NCBI RefSeq assembly: GCF_003316765.1
Contig: NZ_NIJF01000015.1
Location: forward strand, 1 to 64,000
Source: Bacillus sp. P14.5
GTDB taxonomy: Bacteria > Bacillota > Bacilli > Bacillales > Bacillaceae_B
Length of the DNA: 64,000 nt
Direction of reading: 5' to 3'
The notes under the pieces are model-generated. The model was not told where the DNA came from and did not search any database. It saw only the letters and a list, made by a program, of their open reading frames with translations. Position numbers and translations under genes: made by a program. Below are positions 17,940 through 27,821 of the stretch, piece after piece. Positions within the stretch are counted from its first letter, which is position 1, and each line of letters begins with the position of its first letter.

Positions 17940-19472
17940 TTATTCCGTTTTTTTCTTTCTTGGCTTGAAACGATTAGGGTCACGTTCAGGCAGCGGTTCC
18001 TTCCGTATCATCTTCAGGAAAGCATACATAATCACGAAGATGATGACAGTGAATGGCAGAGCCGATATCAGCGAGGCTGTCTGCAAAGCATCTAAACCTC
18101 CTGCAAGCAGCAATACTGCCGCAATGGCAGCCATCAAAACACCCCAGATGATTTTAACCAGGGTAGAAGGAGTAAGGCTGCCTCCCGTTGTCATACTCGC
18201 CAGTATATAGGTGGCAGAGTCTGCTGAAGTGACGAGAAACGTAAAGATGAGCAGGATTGACAGAACCGACAGGATCTCAGTAAACGGCAAGTAGGTGTAC
18301 GTTTCAAACAACGCCACAGTGACATCATTGTTCACTGCTTCAGCAATAGCTGTCCCATTGTTCAAGTCACTATATAGCGCCGTGCCGCCAAACACTGCAA
18401 TCCATAGGCAGGCAATCAGAGGCGGGATAATTAATACACCCAGGATAAACTCGCGGATTGTCCTCCCTTTTGAAACACGTGCTACGAATGCACCCACGAA
18501 AGGTGACCAAGCAATCGCCCATGCCCAGTAGAAGATTGTCCAATCCCTGACCCAGGTTCCGCCTTTATAAGGTGTAAGCCTCAAACTGTATTCCACGAAA
18601 TGGTTCAGGTAGTCCCCTAAACCAAGGGTGAACGTATTCAGTATGAATACCGTAGGACCTGCAAAGAAGACAAAGACCAATAGTACAAGGCACAGAGCAA
18701 GGTTCAGATTGCTCAGCCATTTGATTCCTTTATTCAGTCCCGTACTGGAAGACAATAGGTACAGCACAAGGAGGATCCCCATGATCAAAAGCTGGATACC
18801 GTCAGAGTTCGGCAGGCCGAATACACTCTTCAAGCCTCCGTTCATCTGCAGCACCCCTAAACCAAGGGAGGTCGCGATACCCATAACCGTCGCGATGACA
18901 GCAAAGGAATCAATTGTATTCTTGACTACTTTTCTTTTCGAAGTGACAGATTCGACAGCTGTGGAAATCAGGCCGTCCTTTCCTTTTCTAAATTGCAGGA
19001 AGCCGATCATAAGGCCGACCAGTGTGAAGACAGACCACTGGCTTATCCCCCAATGGAAGAAAGCATAGCCTGTTGCGACTCTGGCTGTATTTTCCGTCAT
19101 TGGCTCCATCGATTGAAATGGGGGAGTAAAGAAATGACTCATTGGTTCTGCCACGCCCCAGAATACCAATCCGGCTCCAAAACCAGCAGAAAAAAGCATA
19201 CCTATCCATGTGAAAAAGGGGTATTCAGGCCTTGAATCCTGAGGACCAAGACGGACCTTACCATATTTACTGATGGCAATGATAATAAGGAAAATTGAAA
19301 AAATGAATACGGCTAGGAGGTAGAACCACCCAAAATTAGTGGTGGTGGATAAAAAGAGTTTTTCTGCTGCTTCCCCAAACTTTACCGGGAGAATGGCGCC
19401 CAGGATAACCAGGGCAAAAACGGCTACTGAAGAAACGATAAAAACGGGGTTCTTAATAGGACTGAAATTCAT
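17940..19472 (-). CDS. opuD: BCCT-family glycine betaine transporter (OpuD-like)
   Basis: Start ATG 19472 (MNFSPIKNPVF) follows AAAGGAATTAAAACT; the upstream in-frame ATGs have no site. The 510-residue protein has twelve predicted helices and the BCCT hallmark region around WTIFYWAWAIAWSPFVGAFV, plus the GMLFSAGFGAGLVFWGVAEP motif near residue 95. Sodium-coupled uptake of glycine betaine or a related osmolyte. The charged C-terminal tail (RDPNRFKPRKKK) is typical of osmosensing members. Substrate is inferred from family only. Confidence 0.88.
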   Translation of the reverse strand: MNFSPIKNPVFIVSSVAVFALVILGAILPVKFGEAAEKLFLSTTTNFGWFYLLAVFIFSIFLIIIAISKYGKVRLGPQDSRPEYPFFTWIGMLFSAGFGAGLVFWGVAEPMSHFFTPPFQSMEPMTENTARVATGYAFFHWGISQWSVFTLVGLMIGFLQFRKGKDGLISTAVESVTSKRKVVKNTIDSFAVIATVMGIATSLGLGVLQMNGGLKSVFGLPNSDGIQLLIMGILLVLYLLSSSTGLNKGIKWLSNLNLALCLVLLVFVFFAGPTVFILNTFTLGLGDYLNHFVEYSLRLTPYKGGTWVRDWTIFYWAWAIAWSPFVGAFVARVSKGRTIREFILGVLIIPPLIACLWIAVFGGTALYSDLNNGTAIAEAVNNDVTVALFETYTYLPFTEILSVLSILLIFTFLVTSADSATYILASMTTGGSLTPSTLVKIIWGVLMAAIAAVLLLAGGLDALQTASLISALPFTVIIFVIMYAFLKMIRKEPLPERDPNRFKPRKKKTE

Positions 19473-19670
19473 AGTTTTAATTCCTTTCTGTGTTACGCTG
19501 ACTTGATGAAATTGTTGCATTATTCTCACTTATATATAATTATAAACATAAAGCGACATGCATTTCTAACCATTTGCCTTTCTACTCCTTATGATTACCC
19601 ATTTTCAAATGTGGTATAAAACAAATTGACTGCAATCTTAGGCAAAATCACTATGCTGGGAGGCTGAATC

Positions 19671-21482
19671 ATGGGAACACAAACTAACCGTATCAATCGT
19701 AAAGAAGTGCCTGAGGAACAAACATGGGATTTAACCGATATCTTTCAGAGACGGGAAGACTGGGAAAAAGAATTGAAGGCAGTCCAAGATGATGTAGGAG
19801 ATGTAACTAAGTACAAAGGCCGTCTTAAGGAGGGCAGTGACATCCTTTTGCATACCCTTGAAGCTAAAGAGGAACTTCTTAAGCGCTTTAACCTTGTCGC
19901 CGCTTATGCCTCTCTGAAACAAACAGTGGACCACACCGACACAACAAGCCAAAAAGACGCGGCCAGAGTAGAAGAAGCCGGTTCGCGCATCAATGCATCA
20001 ACCGCTTTTGTGGAAACAGAAATCATCTCGCTTCCAAGAGAAGCATTGACTTCATTTATTGAAGAAGAAACCGGGCTGCAGTCCTTCAAGAAATACCTAA
20101 AGGACCTCCAGGATAAAAAGCCTCATACACTTGGAGAGGAAACCGAAGAGACATTAGCGGCCTTGGGATCCGTATTCGCCGCTCCTTACAATATCTATAA
20201 CCGCGGAAAACTTTCCGACATGCAGTTTGATTCTTTCACTGATAACGAAGGAAACGAATTCCCGCTTTCGTTTGCCCTTTATGAAGGAAAATACAGTTCT
20301 TCCCCTTCTGCCACTGTGCGGAGAAACGCCTATGCATCGTTCGTCAAAACACTTCAGCAATATAAAAATGCATTCGCGGCTGCCTATGCCACGCAAGTCA
20401 ATCAGGAGACCATCACGGCTCGCCTCCGCAAATATGATTCCGTGACCGATATGCTTCTGGCACCGCAGCAGGTTACAAAAGAAATGTACAATAACCAGCT
20501 GGATATCATCCAGGAGGAGCTTGCCCCGCATATGAGAAGGTATGCTCAATTGAAAAAGCGGGAACTGGGCCTGGATAAGCTTACATTCGCAGACTTACAT
20601 GCGCCTCTTGACCCTGATTTCCAAATCGAAACAAGCTATGAAGAGGGGGCAGAAACGGTAAAAGAAGCACTCAAAGTCATGGGAGACGAGTACAACGAAA
20701 TGATCGACAAGGCCCTGTCCGAAAGATGGATTGACTATGCTGACAATGTCGGAAAATCGACAGGCGCCTTCTGTTCCAGTCCATATGGAGCTCATCCCTA
20801 TGTACTCATGACTTGGCCTGATACAATGAGGGGCACCTTCACTCTTGCCCACGAACTTGGGCATGCCGGCCACTTCTACTTGTCTGGAAAAAATCAGAGG
20901 ATGACCAACACCCGTCCTTCCCGTTACTTTATCGAAGCACCATCTACCATGAATGAAATGCTGCTGGGCCATCACTTGTTGTCCAAAGACAACGACAAAC
21001 GAACCAAGCGCTGGGTTGTCTTACAGCTGCTCGGCACCTATTTCCATAACTTCGTGACACACCTTTTGGAAGGTGAATTACAGCGGAGGGTCTACAACCT
21101 GGCCGAAGACGGTGAACCATTGACAGCCAGCGTCCTGTCCGAACAAAAAGCGGACATTCTGAAAAAATTCTGGGGAGAGACCGTCGAAATTGACGAAGGC
21201 GCAAGCCTGACATGGATGCGCCAGCCTCACTACTACATGGGATTGTATCCATACACGTATTCAGCAGGATTGACCGTATCCACTCTTGTTTCCAAAAAAA
21301 TCATAGACGAAGGCCAGCCTGCCGTCGACCGCTGGCTGGACGTCCTGAAAGCCGGCGGAACACTGGAGCCGCTCGAACTCATCAAAAAAGCAGGCATCGA
21401 CATGTCGGATCCGGACAATATTCGCGAAGCCGTCGCCTATGTCGGTTCGCTTATCGATGAACTGGAAGAGAGCTACGAATAA
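19671..21482 (+). CDS. pepF: Oligoendopeptidase F (PepF)
   Basis: M3-family zinc metallopeptidase of 603 residues. The active-site HELGHAGH lies near residue 393 with the third zinc ligand in EAPSTMNE about 25 residues later. The ATG is preceded by GGGAGG. Cytoplasmic enzyme cleaving short peptides of roughly 7-17 residues. The sequence around QPHYYMGLYPYTYSAGL is also conserved in the family. Followed by a very strong terminator. Confidence 0.93.
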   Translation: MGTQTNRINRKEVPEEQTWDLTDIFQRREDWEKELKAVQDDVGDVTKYKGRLKEGSDILLHTLEAKEELLKRFNLVAAYASLKQTVDHTDTTSQKDAARVEEAGSRINASTAFVETEIISLPREALTSFIEEETGLQSFKKYLKDLQDKKPHTLGEETEETLAALGSVFAAPYNIYNRGKLSDMQFDSFTDNEGNEFPLSFALYEGKYSSSPSATVRRNAYASFVKTLQQYKNAFAAAYATQVNQETITARLRKYDSVTDMLLAPQQVTKEMYNNQLDIIQEELAPHMRRYAQLKKRELGLDKLTFADLHAPLDPDFQIETSYEEGAETVKEALKVMGDEYNEMIDKALSERWIDYADNVGKSTGAFCSSPYGAHPYVLMTWPDTMRGTFTLAHELGHAGHFYLSGKNQRMTNTRPSRYFIEAPSTMNEMLLGHHLLSKDNDKRTKRWVVLQLLGTYFHNFVTHLLEGELQRRVYNLAEDGEPLTASVLSEQKADILKKFWGETVEIDEGASLTWMRQPHYYMGLYPYTYSAGLTVSTLVSKKIIDEGQPAVDRWLDVLKAGGTLEPLELIKKAGIDMSDPDNIREAVAYVGSLIDELEESYE

Positions 21483-21498
21483 GTTCGTTAGTTTGCTG

Positions 21499-21526
21499 CC
21501 CCCAGGCCTTGGCCTGGGGGTTTATT
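21499..21526 (+). terminator. Terminator after pepF
   Basis: CCCCCAGGCC pairs perfectly with GGCCTGGGGG and is followed by TTTATTT. Confidence 0.9.
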
Positions 21527-21541
21527 TGGGGTGACCCGGGG

Positions 21542-21880
21542 CTATCAACTGGTTTTGCGGTTCTATCAACCAGTTTTGCCACTCTATCAACTACTTTGAC
21601 CGTTCTATCAGCCACTTCCGCCGCTCTATCAACTACTTTGACCGTTCTATCAGCCACTTCCCTTTTCAACCCTTATAGTTAGTTTCCCCCGGCTGGGCCG
21701 GGGGTTTTAGCTTGTGTGCAGGAAACATGGGGCTTGAAATGGAGTAACCAGGGGCTATCAACTGGTTTTGCGGTTCTATCAACCAGTTTTGCCACTCTAT
21801 CAACTACTTTGACCGTTCTATCAGCCACTTCCGCCGCTCTATCAACTACTTTGACCGTTCTATCAGCCACTCCTATAAAT
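21542..21880. repeat. 21-bp tandem repeat array in two copies separated by a hairpin
   Basis: CTATCA(A/G)C recurs at 21542, 21563, 21584, 21605, 21626 and 21647 and again at 21755, 21776, 21797, 21818, 21839 and 21860: exact 21-bp steps, six per block. The second block is a near-identical copy of the first, 213 bp away. Between them a second hairpin (CCCCCGGC/GCCGGGGG, 21686-21704, then TTTT) resembles the pepF terminator, so hairpin and array were probably duplicated together. The reverse complement core GTTGATAG is the same as in the array at 2958-3325. Confidence 0.88.
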
Positions 21881-22847
21881 TAGGTTTCTTCAACCCCTTC
21901 AACGAGTAAGCTCGCCACCTCTTTTCACCTTTGAAAGGCAAATTCATTTTTGCTAGCAATTTATTCACCGTTGAACTGGAATCAATTTCTAAAAAGTTTC
22001 GAATATCTCCATTCGTAACTTCAGTCCCAAATAATAGTGCATATTCCCTTAAAGTTGCAATATGAGCTTCCTTTGATTCAGCACCGCAATTTCTGCAAAT
22101 CCACTTACCATAAGCTCTTTTGCAAGGGAAACAACCACATGTTAGACACTTTACTCCCCTGATTAATTCTTTTGGTTTAATTCCATATTTCTTTAGAATA
22201 TCAACTTCTAGTGGACAATGTTTACGGGCGATTTCATTAGCTAGCTTCAAAGCTTCTTCTTTTTGGAGGATCTTTCGTTTATATTTTTCTTGTAGTGCTG
22301 CAATCTGGAATGGAAGCTGCCCATTGTGGATAACTTTTTGGTGAACTGTAGTGGAAGACGATCGAATAATGGTACGGGGATTGCTGATGACGACAAGAGA
22401 TTCAATTGGAAGATGTGTTGATGTTAAGGTGGACATCCACTTTGATATTTGAGCTTTGTGACGCTTGACTTGCAGTAAGGGGTCCGAAAAGGCGACTTCA
22501 CCATTTTCATTTCTTCTAATCAGCTGATTGAATTCTGTATCAAAGTACAAAGTTCCAGTCATATTTTTAGTCTCAACTATAAGGATAAATTTGACGGTAA
22601 TAATGAGGGTGTCTATCTGGAAATAGTGGGTGCCATCAAATAGGCGAACATGATGAAGAATAAGAAATTCTTCTGATGATAAAAAACTAAGCGGATAATT
22701 TAGGTTAATTTCTCCTTTATAGCCAGCCATCTGCCGGCCAAGGTCCGCTTTAACAAGTTCTTTCGCGATGTGAGTTTCTGCCAATCTTTCATTGAGAACT
22801 TCTAACTGCATAAGCTCTATAGGTACAGTCCGTTCCTTAATAATCAT
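21873..22847 (-). CDS. NERD-domain protein with C-terminal zinc ribbon
   Basis: A 324-residue protein; ATG 22847 follows AGAAGGAGTG. Residues about 40-155 form a nuclease-related domain (NERD): GEINLNYPL, HHVRLFDGTHYFQIDTLIIT and IVETKNMTGTLYFD match the family's GE...D...E-x-K core. A four-cysteine ribbon follows (CLTCGCFPC ... CRNCGAE, residues about 235-260) and then a winged-helix-like end. NERD proteins are thought to act on DNA, but the role is untested. Its stop lies just beyond the second 21-bp array. Confidence 0.82.
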   Translation of the reverse strand: MIIKERTVPIELMQLEVLNERLAETHIAKELVKADLGRQMAGYKGEINLNYPLSFLSSEEFLILHHVRLFDGTHYFQIDTLIITVKFILIVETKNMTGTLYFDTEFNQLIRRNENGEVAFSDPLLQVKRHKAQISKWMSTLTSTHLPIESLVVISNPRTIIRSSSTTVHQKVIHNGQLPFQIAALQEKYKRKILQKEEALKLANEIARKHCPLEVDILKKYGIKPKELIRGVKCLTCGCFPCKRAYGKWICRNCGAESKEAHIATLREYALLFGTEVTNGDIRNFLEIDSSSTVNKLLAKMNLPFKGEKRWRAYSLKGLKKPNL

Positions 22848-22912
22848 TCCATCACTCCTTCTGAAAACTAGATTCGACTAAAAGCAGCAATTCCCTTCAA
22901 AAATTCTACTAA

Positions 22913-22945
22913 AAAAGACACACAAGCTATGCTCATGTGCCTTGG
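22913..22945 (-). terminator. Terminator after copA
   Basis: Minus-strand GCACATGAGC and GCTTGTGTGT pair with some G-U pairs and run into TCTTTTTTAG. Confidence 0.65.
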
Positions 22946-22972
22946 AAATAGATCATATTTTACATGAGATTC

Positions 22973-25394
22973 CTACAACTTCACTCTCTGCAGCCTCAAC
23001 GCATTCAAGACAACAGATACTGAACTGAAGGCCATCGCCGCTCCGGCCAGCCAAGGGGCAAGAAGTCCAATGGCTGCGATCGGAATGCCCAAAGTATTAT
23101 AGGCAAATGCCCAAAATAGATTTTGTTTGATATTCCTTATCGTTTTTTACTCATGAAGATGGCATCCGCTATACTGTTCAGGTCCCCACGGATAAGGGTA
23201 ATATCAGCGGCTTCCATAGCGACGTCTGTACCTGTTCCGATTGCCATCCCGATATCAGCAATCGCCAATGCGGGAGCATCGTTGATTCCATCCCCGACCA
23301 TCGCGACTATCTTGCCTTCTTCCTGAAGCTTTTTCACTTCATCAGCTTTCCCTTCTGGCAGGACTTCAGCAATGACATTCTCGACGCCCGCTTCTTTTGC
23401 TATGGCTTCTGCAGTCCGTCGGTTATCCCCTGTCATCATGATGACCTCGAGTCCCATGCTTTTCAATCGTTCGACGGCTGCTTTTGATGTATCTTTGATT
23501 GTATCAGCGACGGCAATCAAACCGGCATATTGACCATCAATACTGACAAGCATGGCTGTTTTTCCGCTGCTTTCTAAATCTATTTTTTCCTGAAGAACCG
23601 CATCTCCCACTGCAACTGATTCACGGTCAATCAGTTTTTTGTTCCAATCAACACTTTGCGTCCATTGACCAGGGCTGAAACACCATAGCCGGGAATCGCT
23701 TCAAAGTCAGTCTTAGCATTAGTTTCTATTCCCTTCTTTTTGATGCCCTCCACGATCGAGACGGCCAAAGGATGCTCGGAAGGACGCTCGGCTGCTGCCG
23801 CCAGTTCCAGGAATTCTGTTTCATTTACCCCATCGATCACCTTCACATCCGTCAATACAGGTTTGCCGTTCGTGACGGTTCCTGTTTTGTCCAGTACTAC
23901 AGTGGTAATCGTGTGCGTGGTTTCCAGATGTTCTCCGCCTTTAAAAAGAATACCGAACTCTGCTGACCGTCCGGACCCTGCCATGATGGAGGTTGGTGTT
24001 GCCAGCCCCAGTGCACATGGACAAGCGATAACCAGTACAGCAATCAACTTCTCCAGACTTTCACCAAAGTTGCCTGGCGTAATCCAGACGAACCAGACTA
24101 AAAATGTTATGACAGCCAGCCCCACAACTATTGGGACAAATATACCTGATATCCGGTCGGCCATCCTTTGAATCGGTGCCTTTGAGCCCTGAGCTTCTTC
24201 CACAACCTTGATGATCTGGGCGAGTGCGGTATCTCTTCCCACTTTTGTTGCTTTTACTTTTAAAAAGCCATTTTTATTGATGGTAGAGCCTATAACCTCA
24301 TCTCCGGCTGTCTTGTCGACCGGCACGCTTTCTCCCGTAAGCATGGATTCATCGAGAGCGGAACGGCCCTCCAATACTTCTCCATCCACAGGCACCTTTT
24401 CACCCGGCTTTACAAGTACGATCTCCCCGGCTGCTACTTCCTCCAGAGGAATTTCAGTCTCTTCACCATTTCGCAGGACAGTGGCGGTCTTTGCCTGGAG
24501 TCCCATCAGCTTTTTGATTGCTTCCGATGACCTGCCTTTCGCCCGCGCTTCAAACAGCTTGCCCAGAATGATCAATGTGATTAAGATGGCACTTGTTTCA
24601 AAATAGAGTTCTGTCATTCCTTCATTCGTTCCTAGTGATTCAAGCGATAAATATACACTGTAAAAATAAGCAGCGGAAGTACCTAATGCCACCAGGACAT
24701 CCATATTCGCACTTTTATTCTTCAATGCTTTATAAGCACCAACATAAAATTGCTTTCCGACATAAAATTGCACCGGGGTTGCCAATGCGAACTGAACCCA
24801 TGGATTCATCAGAAACTCTGGGAGATAAATGAATGAGGTGAATTCAAAATGGCTGACCATTGCCCAGAGAAGCGGCAGGGAGAGAATTAAGGAAAGAATG
24901 AATTTCCGCTGCTGCTTCTGGATTTCTTTCTCCCTATAATCTGCTTTTCCTTCAGGGTTTTCATCAGCTGCTTCTCTCGCACCATACCCCAGCTTTTCAA
25001 CTCTTTTCACCAGGTCGTCAGGTGACAGGAGAGTCGGATTATATTCAACCGTTGCTTTTTCCAGTGCCAGGTTTACATTTGCATTAGAGACACCTGCTGT
25101 TTTATTCAGCCCCTTTTCAATTCGTGCAGAACAGGCAGCGCAGGTCATTCCGGTAATGTCAAACTCAACTTTTTCTGTAATAACATCATACCCAAGGTCC
25201 TCTATCTTCCTTTGCAGGTCAGCCGGAGCAGTTGAGAAAGGATTGTATTTTACAGAAGCACGTTCTAAAGCAAAATTAACCGCTGCTTCCTCGACGCCCT
25301 CCATCTTATTCAATCCCTTTTCAATTCTGGAGGCACAGGCAGCACAGGTCATTCCAGTCACATTATAATTGATTTCCTTTGTGTTATTGCTCAT
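22973..25394 (-). pseudogene. copA: Copper-exporting P1B-type ATPase CopA, two frameshifts
   Basis: Two N-terminal heavy-metal domains, each with GMTCAAC (about residues 15 and 84), the CPC transport motif (VIACPCALGL, near 460), the phosphorylation site DKTGT (near 501) and [12 protein letters not shown] further on. The frame breaks at A6 (plus T at 23635-23640), where one more A turns GTKN-stop into [11 protein letters not shown], and again at A6 (23143-23148), where one more A restores [20 protein letters not shown] and the C-terminus to the stop at 22973. Restored length is 807 residues, as expected for CopA. It exports Cu(I) and has its own CsoR box. Confidence 0.92.
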
Positions 25395-25408
25395 GTTATT
25401 ACCCCCTC

Positions 25409-25425
25409 ATACCCATATGGGGTAT
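25409..25425. promoter_or_regulatory. CsoR operator upstream of copA
   Basis: ATACCCATATGGGGTAT is an inverted repeat with 6-bp arms, immediately upstream of the copA ribosome-binding site. It resembles the G/C-centred CsoR boxes of Firmicutes. Confidence 0.75.
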
Positions 25426-25431
25426 ATTATT

Positions 25432-25462
25432 TTCCAAAAGAAACGCGCCTTGATGGCACGTT
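25432..25462 (-). terminator. Terminator between copZ and copA
   Basis: Minus-strand AACGTGCC pairs with GGCGCGTT and is followed by TCTTTT, so copA probably uses its own promoter. Confidence 0.7.
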
Positions 25463-25468
25463 CATCTT

Positions 25469-25675
25469 TTATTGAACATCATATCCTTGATCATCGATGG
25501 TCTCTTTAATTGTATCCAAGCTCACTTCATCGGAGTTATAAGTAACATCCACTTTTCCTGAGTCCAGATTTACTTGTACAGACTGGACCCCTTTCAATTC
25601 ACCGACGTTGCCTTCAACCGCTTTAACACAGTGGCCGCATGACATTCCGCTTACATTCAGAGTGATTTGTTCCAT
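25469..25675 (-). CDS. copZ: Copper chaperone CopZ
   Basis: A 68-residue single heavy-metal-associated domain with GMSCGHC (Cys13, Cys16) as the Cu(I) site. It lies 14 bp after csoR and is followed by a terminator. It delivers copper to CopA. Length and motif are exactly those of Bacillus CopZ. Confidence 0.93.
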   Translation of the reverse strand: MEQITLNVSGMSCGHCVKAVEGNVGELKGVQSVQVNLDSGKVDVTYNSDEVSLDTIKETIDDQGYDVQ

Positions 25676-25689
25676 TCTTCACATCTCCT

Positions 25690-26028
25690 TTATTTCTTCA
25701 TTAGTTTTTGTATAGTGATTAACACTTCATCCAGGACTTCTGTGTCGCCTTCCTGGATTCTTTCCAGCACACATGTTTTCATATGTCCTTCTAGAAGAAG
25801 TTTCGCAACGCTGTTCATCGCAGATTGTATGGCTGATATCTGGGTAATGACATCATCGCAGTACGTGTCATTTTCAATCAATCTTTTTATACCGCGGATT
25901 TGCCCTTCAATGCGGTTCAACCTGGTAACCAGATTGCTTTTCACTTTATCTGAATGGTGACTTTTTCTTTCTTCATCTGATGAGCAACATGAATCGATTT
26001 CAATCATTTCTTCAGGGTTCGATGCCAT
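25690..26028 (-). CDS. csoR: Copper-sensing repressor CsoR
   Basis: A 112-residue all-helical CsoR/RcnR repressor with the Cu(I) ligands Cys57 (TYCDDV), His82 and Cys86 (GHMKTC) in place. The N-terminal Cys/His-rich tail is longer than in most members. First gene of the copper locus, with a perfect operator just upstream, so it autoregulates csoR-copZ and, through the second box, copA. Confidence 0.93.
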   Translation of the reverse strand: MASNPEEMIEIDSCCSSDEERKSHHSDKVKSNLVTRLNRIEGQIRGIKRLIENDTYCDDVITQISAIQSAMNSVAKLLLEGHMKTCVLERIQEGDTEVLDEVLITIQKLMKK

Positions 26029-26052
26029 TGCGTCACCTCCTTGTCGTCATAT

Positions 26053-26072
26053 TACTATACCCCCCTATAGTA
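26053..26072. promoter_or_regulatory. CsoR operator upstream of csoR-copZ
   Basis: TACTATA-CCCCCC-TATAGTA: a 20-bp site with perfect 7-bp arms around a C6/G6 centre, the classic CsoR target, 25-44 bp before the csoR start. Confidence 0.88.
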
Positions 26073-26210
26073 TGTAAAGTACATGGATTTCGGCACATCT
26101 TATCACCATCTTCTGTAATTCTTTCACAAAATATCTTATATATGTACATGTAATTACCCTTCTGACAAATAATAACCCTAAATGTCAAAGCGTTCAGGAG
26201 GACGATATCC

Positions 26211-27224
26211 ATGTCTGACCATTCAACAAAGCTTACATCAGGGGAATTAGCAACTTTATGGACCACGTTTCAAAATGATACTTCTTCCTTATGTATGACT
26301 GAATATTTCATAACGAAGTGTGAAGATCCTGAAATCAAGGAGCTTCTTCTACTTACCCAAAACGCATCTAGTGAGCATGTAGATTTTCTGCAAGATCTTT
26401 ATGTAAAAGAGCAGATTCCAATACCTGCAGGCTTCTCTTTAGAGAATGATGTTAATCCTGACGCCCCAAGAATGTATGAAGACATCTTTTTTTTGATGTT
26501 TATGAGGCAGATGGCGAAAGTCGGGATGATAACCTACAGCGGCGCCATGTCTCTGGCCGTCCGGGAAGATATCATGAACTTTTACCAAGGCTGTTTAAGC
26601 TTCACTAGTGACTTGTATCAAAAAACAACTGCAACTGCTTTGAAAAAAGGAGTGTTGGTGAGACCGCCCTATATTCCTTATCCAAAAGGAATCGGATTTG
26701 TGGAAGAGAAGGATTACTTCAGCGGCAGCTTAAATCCATTCACCGAAAAACGGCCGTTGAATGCGATTGAAATTTCACACTTATTTATGAATACAGAAAC
26801 CAATTTGCTGGGAAACATGCTGACAACGAGTTTTGCTCAAATGGCGGAAACACCAGAAGTGAAGGATTTCATGGTGAGGGCCCAGCAGATTGCCCAGAAG
26901 CATATTAAGATTCTCGGCAAAACCCTCGTTGACAGTGACATGCAGGCACCTATGTCATGGGATACCAATGTACAGGATTCTACCTCTTCTGTTTTCTCTG
27001 AAAAATTGATGATGTTCATTGTCTCCCTGGTCATGAGCGCCGGGATAGGCAATTACGGCATTGCCGCTTCTGCAAGCATGAGGCTTGATGTAGCTTCTAA
27101 CTACCTCCGGATGGCAGTGGAGTCAGGACGGCTTGGAAAAAGCGGCGCCGATATTATGATAAAATACGGCTGGCTGGAGGAGCCGCCTCAATCTCCGGAC
27201 CGTAAGAAGCTTGTTGAGGGATAG
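26211..27224 (+). CDS. DUF3231 (CotF-like, duplicated) protein
   Basis: A 337-residue protein, ATG preceded by CAGGAGG. Two homologous helical halves, each starting with a ...LWTTFQNDT/SHLFMNTET type helix and passing through a helix rich in Met (MRQMAKVGMITYSGAMSLAV; MFIVSLVMSAGIGNYGIAAS). This duplicated ferritin-like layout is the DUF3231 family, common in spore formers and related to CotF. The role is unproven; a spore-coat function is plausible. No operon partner. Confidence 0.78.
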   Translation: MSDHSTKLTSGELATLWTTFQNDTSSLCMTEYFITKCEDPEIKELLLLTQNASSEHVDFLQDLYVKEQIPIPAGFSLENDVNPDAPRMYEDIFFLMFMRQMAKVGMITYSGAMSLAVREDIMNFYQGCLSFTSDLYQKTTATALKKGVLVRPPYIPYPKGIGFVEEKDYFSGSLNPFTEKRPLNAIEISHLFMNTETNLLGNMLTTSFAQMAETPEVKDFMVRAQQIAQKHIKILGKTLVDSDMQAPMSWDTNVQDSTSSVFSEKLMMFIVSLVMSAGIGNYGIAASASMRLDVASNYLRMAVESGRLGKSGADIMIKYGWLEEPPQSPDRKKLVEG

Positions 27225-27443
27225 GTCCGGGGAAAGAATTATAATGCGGAATTGTATCTGATTTCATATTCGGGGTCACGGCGATTACTATGGAAACGTA
27301 CCATTATAATTAATAAGCCGCTCAGTAATGATGCGAATAGACGCATCAATCAAAACCACCATTGTGATTTGATGATTTGCTCTGCGGCTGGATGCCACTT
27401 TTACTGGGATCGGTCTATAGGTCTCTAGCAATTTAATGAAAAT

Positions 27444-27640
27444 AAGGGGAGAAATTCCGCTTATTTATGAAATAGCACCAAAAATAGCAAATTTAAGCGG
27501 AGAAATTTCCCTTATTTGCTTAAAAGATGTGAAAATGGTTCATTAAACTGCCCATAAGCGGAGAAATTCCGCTTATTTACCCCAAATCAATTTCTATTGG
27601 GCATCTTAACCGGAAAATTCCGCTTATTTCAAGCCAGGAT
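27444..27640. repeat. Four palindromic AAGCGGA repeats
   Basis: Units AAGCGGAGAAATTCCGCTT (7-bp perfect arms around GAAAT) or close variants, each followed by ATTT, start at 27444, 27495, 27556 and 27608 (spacings 51, 61, 52). Nothing else recognisable occupies 27225-27770; the stretch 27225-27440 shows no gene. Confidence 0.8.
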
Positions 27641-27771
27641 TGTACGATTTCCTTCAAAGAGTATACCTCCAGCTAGAATGGCATGCTGTGATAGGGAAAC
27701 CTGCAAGTTTTTTTATACCACGCTTAAAACTTTGAACCCCAGACCATAACCAGGGGCTTTCAAGCCATTCA

Positions 27772-27806
27772 ATAAAAACATCGGCAGCCTCACAGGTCTG
27801 CCGATG
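27772..27806 (-). terminator. Terminator after the ycgQ-like gene
   Basis: Minus-strand GCATCGGCAG and CTGCCGATG pair and run into TTTTTATT. Confidence 0.85.
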
Positions 27807-27821
27807 CTTTGTGTCCACCCA

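Noticed and set aside
21451..21870. Minus-strand frames encoding VVDRTAK-type repeats
   Set aside because: Same artefact of 21-bp periodicity; starts are inside the array and the frames run through terminator hairpins.
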